This document shows positions 58,632 to 64,000 of a stretch of DNA of 64,000 nt, piece after piece. A program made the translations under genes and the position numbers. Within the stretch, counting starts at the first letter, position 1, and every line of letters begins with the position of its first letter. Under the pieces are notes generated by a model. It saw nothing but the letters and a program-made list of their open reading frames with translations, was not told the origin of the DNA and ran no database searches. The DNA is taken from positions 744,001-808,000 of the forward strand of contig NZ_AP023174.1 in the NCBI RefSeq assembly GCF_013426895.1, given 5' to 3'. Source of the DNA: Paraburkholderia largidicola. GTDB taxonomy: Bacteria > Pseudomonadota > Gammaproteobacteria > Burkholderiales > Burkholderiaceae.

Positions 58632-59184
58632 ACCTTAAACGCCCAGGTCAGATCTCAACAGAATCTCAAAGCAGCCCGAGATATTCAAAATAAACCGTCG
58701 ATCATTTCGGGTTGCGCACCAAACCCCGCCATTAAAACGCTTGCTTCAATAAACATTGCCCTACGAGGGCAATGCGAAAACTGACGGTCGCGTGTAGTTT
58801 TTCGTGAAGGACCGCCGTGTACCTTTACTAAGCCTTACTTTCTGCATAGGATGAAGTTGCATTTTTTTCCTCCTATTGCTGCGGATGCGTAAAAAGTCGA
58901 CCGCGATCATTGACTAAAAATGATATTAAATATTCGTAGTCCATATGAAGATTCGAGCGGTTTATCAATGGCAGGTTTATCGTCTTTTGTTTGCAGCAGA
59001 TTATTAAACCCGTCGGTCGACGAGTTGCATCACAACAAGACGTTGTCACGGTTTCATGCGTAAAGGCAGAGGCGTCGCGCGCCCGATTCCCGCGCCGTCG
59101 CCCGGTTGCGTTGCTAACAACAACGAAGGCGCGCGCACGTGGTCGAGGCAGTTCGAGTGCGAACGTCTTGAGGAACGGTAAGCC
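58632..59184. other. AT-richer 553-bp gene-free region upstream of the histidine kinase
   Basis: No gene. A perfect 8-bp hairpin CATTGCCC/GGGCAATG (58754-58774), an ATCATT-N7-AATGAT dyad (58906-58924) and AT-rich runs (AAAAATGATATTAAATATTC) are present. It is likely to hold the promoter and perhaps regulatory sites of the kinase operon. No copy of the GGACC-AA-GGTCC palindrome was seen here. Confidence 0.45.
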
Positions 59185-60516
59185 ATGCACATCGCTATTT
59201 CTGCTTTGACAGTCGCGGTGGCTGCAATCGTTGTCTGGTGGTCGCTGCATCCACGTCGCATCGCGTCGCAACGCGTAGGGCCTTCCGTGCATACGCGCAA
59301 CGGCGTGTCCGTATCGATGATGCTCAATCGCGTGACGAATCAGCTTGCGCGTAGCCGAACGCTGCAAGGCGCAAGCGCGTTCTTCAGTTTTGCGCATCGG
59401 CGGCACGGCGCGATGAACGAACTGGCCGATGTCTTCGAATGCCTGCCCGTGGCGTCGGTCGTGTTCGACGACCATGGCGTGATCGTGCTTGCCAATGCGC
59501 AGGCCGAGCGTCTTTTCGACTATCCGCGCGGCGTGCTGGCAGGCGCATGTGTCGGCCTCGTGGCGCCGGCGCTTTCGCACGAGCACCGCGCGGGCGCCGC
59601 GCATCCGGGCCGCCCCGCCGGCACGCGCACGCGCAGTCTGCGCGCCCGCCGTCGCGACGGCAGCGAGTTTCCCGCCGACATCGCCACGAGCGCGATCCGG
59701 TATGAAGGGCGCGTCGCGACTGTCGCGTTCATCACCGACATGACGGAGCGCGTTGAACTCGAACGCAATCGCCGGGAACTGGCGCACCTGACGCGCATCT
59801 CGACCATGGGCGAGCTCGCCGCATCGCTCGCGCACGAACTGAACCAGCCGTTGACGGCGATCCTCAGTAACGGCCAGGCTGCGCAGCGTTTCATGGATCA
59901 GGCGCCGATCGATCTTGCCGAAGTGCGCGACATCCTGAAGGACATCGTCGACGACAGCGGTCGCGCAAGCGAGGTGATCCGCCGGATGCGCGCGTTCGTG
60001 AAAAAGGAAGAGCAGCAGCAACTGACGAGTCTCGATGTCGGCGGCTTGCTGCGCGACGTCGCGCTGCTCGTGCATGGCGATGCCGTCGCGCGGGGCATCC
60101 ACGTGTCGCACGTGATCGACGATGGCTTGCCGCCCGTGCGTGGCGACAAGGTGCAACTGCAGCAGGTGCTACTCAACCTGCTGCTCAACGCATTCGATGC
60201 CGTCAGCGAGTGTGGCACGTCCGATCGCGCGGTCGCACTGTTTGCGCGACCCGACAGCGAAGGCGGGGTGCGCATCGCGGTGCGCGACCGCGGACATGGA
60301 CAGGCGGCGGACAAGCTCGAATGCATCTTCAAGCCGTTCGTCACGTCGAAGCCACAAGGCCTGGGCCTCGGGCTGTCGATCAGCCGCTCAATTGTTCAGA
60401 TACACGGCGGTCGCTTGTGGGCCGAGAACAATTTCGACCAGGGCATGACGTTCTATGTTGCGCTGCCCGCATCGCGCGATATGAGCAACGCTGGCGCTGC
60501 GCAGGTGGCGTCATGA
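59185..60516 (+). CDS. PAS-domain sensor histidine kinase
   Basis: A 443-residue kinase with one N-terminal helix (about 3-22) and little periplasmic sequence. A PAS domain covers about 80-190 (CLPVASVVFDDHGVIVLANAQAE). The HisKA region has the phospho-accepting H217 in SLAHELNQPLTAI, and the HATPase has LNLLLNAFDAV (N box) and GLGLGLSISRSIV (G2). This is the FixL/DctB/StyS-like HPK4 group. The ATG at 59185 has GAGGAACGG upstream. It overlaps the response regulator by ATGA, so the two form one system. Its signal is unknown. Confidence 0.88.
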   Translation: MHIAISALTVAVAAIVVWWSLHPRRIASQRVGPSVHTRNGVSVSMMLNRVTNQLARSRTLQGASAFFSFAHRRHGAMNELADVFECLPVASVVFDDHGVIVLANAQAERLFDYPRGVLAGACVGLVAPALSHEHRAGAAHPGRPAGTRTRSLRARRRDGSEFPADIATSAIRYEGRVATVAFITDMTERVELERNRRELAHLTRISTMGELAASLAHELNQPLTAILSNGQAAQRFMDQAPIDLAEVRDILKDIVDDSGRASEVIRRMRAFVKKEEQQQLTSLDVGGLLRDVALLVHGDAVARGIHVSHVIDDGLPPVRGDKVQLQQVLLNLLLNAFDAVSECGTSDRAVALFARPDSEGGVRIAVRDRGHGQAADKLECIFKPFVTSKPQGLGLGLSISRSIVQIHGGRLWAENNFDQGMTFYVALPASRDMSNAGAAQVAS

Positions 60517-61247
60517 ACGAAGCGGCTGCACTCGTCTACGTCGTCGACGACGACCCGTCCGTGCGTCGCGCGCTCACGCGGCTCATCAGATCAGCAGGTC
60601 ATGAGGTCGAGGCGTACGGTTCGGCGCGAGAATTCCTCGAGCATGCGTGTGGCGAGCGCACGCCAGCTTGCGTCGTGCTCGACGTGCAATTGCCCGATCT
60701 GAGCGGACTCGAGTTGCAGCGCGAACTCGATGCGCGTCTGCCCATCGTCTTTCTGACGGGCCACGGCGATATCGCGATGACAGTCGGCGCGATCAAGGCA
60801 GGCGCGACTGATTTCCTCACCAAGCCCGTTCGCGACGATGACCTGTTGCGCGCGATCGACCTGGCGCTGGCGCGTTCTGTCGAAGTGTCGAAGTCGATCC
60901 ATGAACTGGAAGAATTGCGCAGCCGGGTCGGACGCCTGACGGTGCGCGAGCGCGAAGTGATGAATCTCGTCGTGCTCGGTCGCCTGAACAAGCAGGTGGC
61001 CTGCGAACTCGGCACGGTCGAGAAAACCGTCAAGGCGCATCGCGCGCGCGTGATGCAGAAGATGGAAGTCGGTTCGCTCGCGGAACTGGTGCGCATCGCC
61101 GACAAGGTGGCCGTCGCCAATCACGCCCACGCCGCGAATCATTTGCCCGAACCGCCGCACGTGCATTCCTCCGCCGATGCGAGCGAGCCAGCCTCCGGCC
61201 GGATACGGGACCAAGGTCCAATACCACCGACGCCCGCAGTCTCATAG
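60513..61247 (+). CDS. FixJ/NarL-type response regulator
   Basis: A 244-residue regulator. The receiver (1-120) has acidic VDDDPS, phospho-acceptor D57 in VVLDVQLPDLSG, T82 and K104 (FLTKPV). A LuxR-type HTH at residues about 145-190 reads LTVREREVMNLVVLG and EKTVKAHRARVMQKM. The last 45 residues are His/Pro-rich and variable. It is translationally coupled to the kinase. Two palindromes near 61213 and 61790 are candidate sites for it. The first lies in its own 3' end. Confidence 0.9.
   Translation: MNEAAALVYVVDDDPSVRRALTRLIRSAGHEVEAYGSAREFLEHACGERTPACVVLDVQLPDLSGLELQRELDARLPIVFLTGHGDIAMTVGAIKAGATDFLTKPVRDDDLLRAIDLALARSVEVSKSIHELEELRSRVGRLTVREREVMNLVVLGRLNKQVACELGTVEKTVKAHRARVMQKMEVGSLAELVRIADKVAVANHAHAANHLPEPPHVHSSADASEPASGRIRDQGPIPPTPAVS
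61208..61222. promoter_or_regulatory. First copy of the GGACCAAGGTCC palindrome
   Basis: GGACCAAGGTCC (61208-61219), followed by AAT, is identical over 15 nt to the second copy. It is inside the end of the response-regulator gene and about 90 bp upstream of the receiver gene. A possible -10 CATAGT (61243) lies about 30 bp from its centre, the spacing expected for an activator bound near -42. Confidence 0.45.
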
Positions 61248-61309
61248 TCTATTGCTGAGACGCCCACGCACCGTTTGCATGGACGTCGCGGCTCAATGGG
61301 CTAATCAGA

Positions 61310-61696
61310 ATGGGCACAGACAAACCATTCGTCGTCGTGGTCGACGACGATGCGTCGGTGAGCAGGGCGATCAGGCGTCTGCTGCGCTCCGTTGGGATCG
61401 CGGCCGATACGTACACGAGTGGCGACGAGTTTCTCGACGTGCTGTCGGCGACGCCTTCGTATCGTCCCGACTGCGCGATCCTCGACGTGCAGATGCCCGG
61501 CGCCAACGGGATCGAGGTGCAGCGCCGGCTGGCCGGCAGCGCCGTGCCCGTCATCTTCATCACTGCCCACGACGACGCTGGCGTGCGTGAAGCCGCGCTC
61601 GCGGCGGGCGCCAGGGCCTATCTGCGCAAGCCCTTCAACGATGTGCTCTTCATCAGGACAGTGTGTGCCGTGCTCGGCATCGCTGCGCCGCTATGA
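61310..61696 (+). CDS. Stand-alone receiver-domain protein
   Basis: A 128-residue CheY/FixJ-like receiver without an output domain. It has VDDDAS, phospho-acceptor D59 (ILDVQMPGANG), the Thr in FITAHDD and K107 (YLRKPF). It starts MGTDKPFVVVV at 61310 without a good ribosome site. It follows the FixJ-type regulator by 62 nt and could be a phosphate sink or extra target of the same kinase. Confidence 0.8.
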   Translation: MGTDKPFVVVVDDDASVSRAIRRLLRSVGIAADTYTSGDEFLDVLSATPSYRPDCAILDVQMPGANGIEVQRRLAGSAVPVIFITAHDDAGVREAALAAGARAYLRKPFNDVLFIRTVCAVLGIAAPL

Positions 61697-61781
61697 CGCA
61701 GCGACCTCGCTTATCCAGCAGAGCAGTCTCGCACGGCCACGAGCCTGTGTGCTTGCGCAAGATCATTGCCCCGATTGGCTT

Positions 61782-61799
61782 ATTGGACCAAGGTCCAAT
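61782..61799. promoter_or_regulatory. Second copy of the palindrome: ATTGGACCAAGGTCCAAT
   Basis: A perfect 18-nt palindrome 137 bp upstream of the glycine-zipper gene. Its core and following bases equal the first copy. A possible -10 CACACT starts 31 bp from its centre. Candidate operator of the efflux side of the cluster. Confidence 0.5.
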
Positions 61800-61935
61800 T
61801 GTTTTCGACCAGGCCCGATTCCACACTGGACGCATCGGACTCACCAGGCCGGATGACGCGCATCTGGATTTGTCCGCCGCGCGATGCGCGCAATGAGCGC
61901 GACGGACGCAACCGTATCGCTTGGGAAGATTCATC

Positions 61936-62415
61936 ATGAAACGAGCTCTTGGAAAGACGCTGATGTTCGCTACGACGTTGCTGCTGGCAGATGCGGCAGC
62001 GGCACAACAACCCATCTTCTATCCCGCCAAGGGACAAAGCCAGCAGAAGCAGTCCGACGACACGGCGCAGTGCCACAACTGGGCGACGCAGAACACGGGT
62101 GTCAATCCCGCTGCGCTCGCGCAGAACGCCGCGAATCAGCCGCCGCCGCCGGGACCGTCCGGACAGCGCCTGGGCGGCGCGGCACGCGGTGCAGCAGGCG
62201 GCGCGGCGATCGGTGCGATCGCGGGCGACGCCGGCAAAGGCGCTGCGGCAGGTGCGATCGCGGGCACGATGGCGGGCGGGGCGCGGCAACGCCGTCAGGC
62301 TGCCGCTGCCCAGGAGCAACAGCAAGCCACGCAACAGCAGGCATCGCAGCAGATGGCTACGTGGAACCGCGCGGTCGCTGCCTGCATGACGGGACGCGGC
62401 TATACGGCGCAATGA
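61936..62415 (+). CDS. Exported glycine-zipper protein
   Basis: A 159-residue exported protein. The signal peptide is MKRALGKTLMFATTLLLADAAAA, followed by QQPIFYPAKGQSQQKQSDDTAQC. The middle (about 75-115) is a glycine zipper (GGAARGAAGGAAIGAIAGDAG), likely membrane-inserting. The end is Gln-rich, then AACMTGRGYTAQ. Two cysteines could form a disulfide. Such proteins are common in the envelope; function is unknown. The ATG at 61936 has GGGAAG upstream. It lies 25 nt before the membrane-fusion gene, and the palindrome lies upstream. Confidence 0.75.
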   Translation: MKRALGKTLMFATTLLLADAAAAQQPIFYPAKGQSQQKQSDDTAQCHNWATQNTGVNPAALAQNAANQPPPPGPSGQRLGGAARGAAGGAAIGAIAGDAGKGAAAGAIAGTMAGGARQRRQAAAAQEQQQATQQQASQQMATWNRAVAACMTGRGYTAQ

Positions 62416-62440
62416 CATGTCGATCGAAGGGAGCCGCGCG

Positions 62441-63781
62441 ATGAACTGTCGATCGTACGTGGGCATGACCGGGACGGGGCCGGCTGCCGTGCTGCGCAGG
62501 GGCCGCGCTGCGGCACTTGCGTCACGCTGGCCGCTGGCGGCGGTGCTGGTGTCCATACTGTGCCTCACCGCCTGCAAGAAAGCCCCCACCGAACCCCCAC
62601 GCCCGACTGTCGAAGTCACCGTCGTCACGGTGCGACAGCAGGAAACCCCTGTCGATTTCGAGTTCACCGCGCAGACGCAGAGTTCGCGCGAAGTGGAAAT
62701 CCGTGCGCGCGTCGACGGCTTCCTCGAGCGGCGCATGTACACCGAGGGCTCACTCGTCAAGGACGGCCAGGTGCTGTTCGTGATGGACAAGAAGCCCTTC
62801 GAGGCCGCGCTGCAGTCCGCCAGGGGCGCGCTCGCGCAGCAGCAGGCCCGGTTACTCGTCACCAAGCAGAATCTCGCCCGCGTGATCCCGCTGGCCGCGC
62901 AGAACGCCTTGAGCAAGAAGGATCTCGACGACGCCACCGGCAACGAGAAACAGGCCGAAGCCGCCGTGATCGCCGCGCAGGGCGAGGTGCGTACGGCCGA
63001 GCTGAACCTGAGCTACTGCACGATCCGCTCGCCGCTGCAGGGGCTGTCGAGCTTCGCGCGCGTGCAGGACGGCAGCTACGTGACGCCGAACCAGTCGGGG
63101 CTGCTCACCTACGTCTACCAGCTCGATCCGATGTGGGTGAACTTCAGCATCTCCGAGAACGAACTGCTGCGCTACCGCGACCAGGTCGCCAAGGGCCTGC
63201 TGCGCTTTCCGCCCGACAACCAGTTCGACGTGACGGTCATCCAGGCCGATGGCTCGGTCTATCCGCAGCAGGGCCGCATCGACTTCACGAACCCCGCGTT
63301 CAGCCAGGACACGGGCACCTTCCTCGTGCGCGCGAGCTTCGCCAATCCGAAGGGCACGCTGCGCCCGGGGCAGTTCGTGCGCGCGAAGGTGTCGGGCGCG
63401 GTGCGCCCCAACGCGATCCTCGTGCCGCAGCGCGCGGTGCTGCAGGGCGCGAAGAGCCACTTCGTGTGGGTGCTCGACCAGGACTCGAAGCCGCATCAGC
63501 GGGTGGTCGAGGTGGGCGACTGGCACGGCGACGACTGGTTCGTCAACGAAGGGCTGAAGGCGGGCGAGCGCGTGGTGGTCGATGGTGCGATCCGCGTGTC
63601 GTCGGATGCGCAGGTCAAGGTGGTGAGTGCGCCGTCCGGCGGCGCGCCGGGTGCACCCGGTACGCCTGCCGCGCCCGCCTCCGCGCCGCCTGCGGCGAGT
63701 GCCGCCGCCGCGTTTGCGCCCGCCGCCACGCTGGCCCAGGCGCGCCCGGCCAGCGTCAGCCATGAGCCGATGACCCGATGA
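62441..63781 (+). CDS. RND efflux membrane-fusion lipoprotein (AcrA/MexE-like)
   Basis: A 446-residue periplasmic adaptor. A hydrophobic N-terminus ends in the lipobox LTAC (Cys near residue 45). The biotinyl-lipoyl and hairpin parts include [33 protein letters not shown] and an [21 protein letters not shown] coiled coil; the beta-barrel has [15 protein letters not shown]. The last 45 residues are a Pro/Ala tail. The start is ATG 62441 because GGGAG lies 8 nt upstream; ATG 62417 is possible. The pump gene follows by 31 nt. Confidence 0.88.
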   Translation: MNCRSYVGMTGTGPAAVLRRGRAAALASRWPLAAVLVSILCLTACKKAPTEPPRPTVEVTVVTVRQQETPVDFEFTAQTQSSREVEIRARVDGFLERRMYTEGSLVKDGQVLFVMDKKPFEAALQSARGALAQQQARLLVTKQNLARVIPLAAQNALSKKDLDDATGNEKQAEAAVIAAQGEVRTAELNLSYCTIRSPLQGLSSFARVQDGSYVTPNQSGLLTYVYQLDPMWVNFSISENELLRYRDQVAKGLLRFPPDNQFDVTVIQADGSVYPQQGRIDFTNPAFSQDTGTFLVRASFANPKGTLRPGQFVRAKVSGAVRPNAILVPQRAVLQGAKSHFVWVLDQDSKPHQRVVEVGDWHGDDWFVNEGLKAGERVVVDGAIRVSSDAQVKVVSAPSGGAPGAPGTPAAPASAPPAASAAAAFAPAATLAQARPASVSHEPMTR

Positions 63782-63812
63782 CGAGCGACGCCATCCGGCG
63801 CACCCCGACCCG

Positions 63813-64000
63813 ATGAACATCTCCCACTTCTGCATCGACCGGCCGATCTTCGCCTCGGTCATCTCGATCGTCATCACGCTGGGTGGCGCGCTGTGCATGC
63901 TCGCGCTGCCCACCGCGCAGTACCCCGACATCACCCCGCCGCAGATCACGATCTCCGCCACCTACCCGGGCGCCAGCGCCGACGTGGTCGCCAACAACGT
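63813..64000 (+). CDS. RND efflux inner-membrane transporter (3' part outside window)
   Basis: The first 62 residues of an AcrB/MexF-like pump are present. The frame starts [20 protein letters not shown] and contains [21 protein letters not shown], which is standard for HAE1-RND proteins. About 1,000 residues are missing beyond the window. It follows the adaptor gene by 31 nt and is presumably in the same operon. Confidence 0.88.
   Translation, partial: MNISHFCIDRPIFASVISIVITLGGALCMLALPTAQYPDITPPQITISATYPGASADVVANN

Overview
The window is a high-GC chromosomal segment from a member of the Burkholderiaceae, most likely Paraburkholderia or a close relative. This rests on remembered family resemblance, not a search. 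Supporting signs are a glucokinase fused to an RpiR/HexR regulator, an AroP-type permease very close to the enterobacterial one, the gene order trxB-ftsK-lolA-rarA-serS, a rib operon linked to nusB and hemL, and a long inverted repeat of a kind I associate with Paraburkholderia. Most of the sequence is core genome. I see no CRISPR array, insertion sequence, prophage or plasmid origin.

Layout. 1-1.5 kb: end of an SDR-type gene, a small membrane protein and rsuA. 1.6-7.4 kb: a ProVWX-type uptake system behind an enolase-superfamily enzyme, divergent from a MocR regulator. 7.5-13.7 kb: an MFS exporter, a secreted alpha/beta hydrolase, aroP, tRNA-Leu, hemN with an FNR-like box, and a Cys-cluster protein. 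13.7-15.3 kb: a lower-GC acyltransferase gene bracketed by an intact and a 5'-truncated copy of that Cys-cluster gene. 15.4-24 kb: a lipoprotein, uppP, trmB, tRNA-Gly, yggT, an EthD protein, a DUF2520 protein, two small or secreted proteins, a LysE exporter and ubiD. 24.1-24.5 kb: an apparent structured RNA with its own promoter and terminator, upstream of a lytic transglycosylase. 25.8-32.5 kb: an aminotransferase, nusB, ribH, ribBA, ribE, ribD and hemL on one strand. 32.7-34.9 kb: an EVE-like protein, a Bcr/CflA exporter and a roughly 158-bp imperfect inverted repeat.

34.9-44.2 kb is a glucose module. zwf, pgl and the glk-hexR fusion lie on the minus strand, divergent from a four-gene sugar ABC transporter. 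A near-consensus promoter for the transporter side is overlapped by a 17-nt palindrome that fits the HexR consensus, so the regulator encoded at the end of one operon probably controls both. 44.3-46.6 kb holds a lower-GC orphan gene with PD-(D/E)XK nuclease-like spacing, a TRIC-type channel and an Smr protein. 46.8-57.9 kb holds trxB, ftsK, lolA, rarA and serS, interrupted by a LysR-agmatinase-CytX cassette. tRNA-Ser, with its own promoter and terminator, follows serS.

58.4-64 kb is an accessory signalling and efflux cluster: a small acidic protein, a PAS histidine kinase overlapping a FixJ-type regulator, a stand-alone receiver, a glycine-zipper protein, and the start of an RND efflux system that runs off the window. 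Two copies of a GGACC-AA-GGTCC palindrome sit in this cluster with similar spacing to possible -10 elements, and may be sites for the FixJ-type regulator.

No single wholly new multi-gene system is obvious. The best leads are the structured RNA at 24.14-24.28 kb, the paired palindromes at 61.2 and 61.8 kb, the HexR operator, the acyltransferase island, the orphan nuclease-like gene and the enolase-family/ProXWV/MocR locus.
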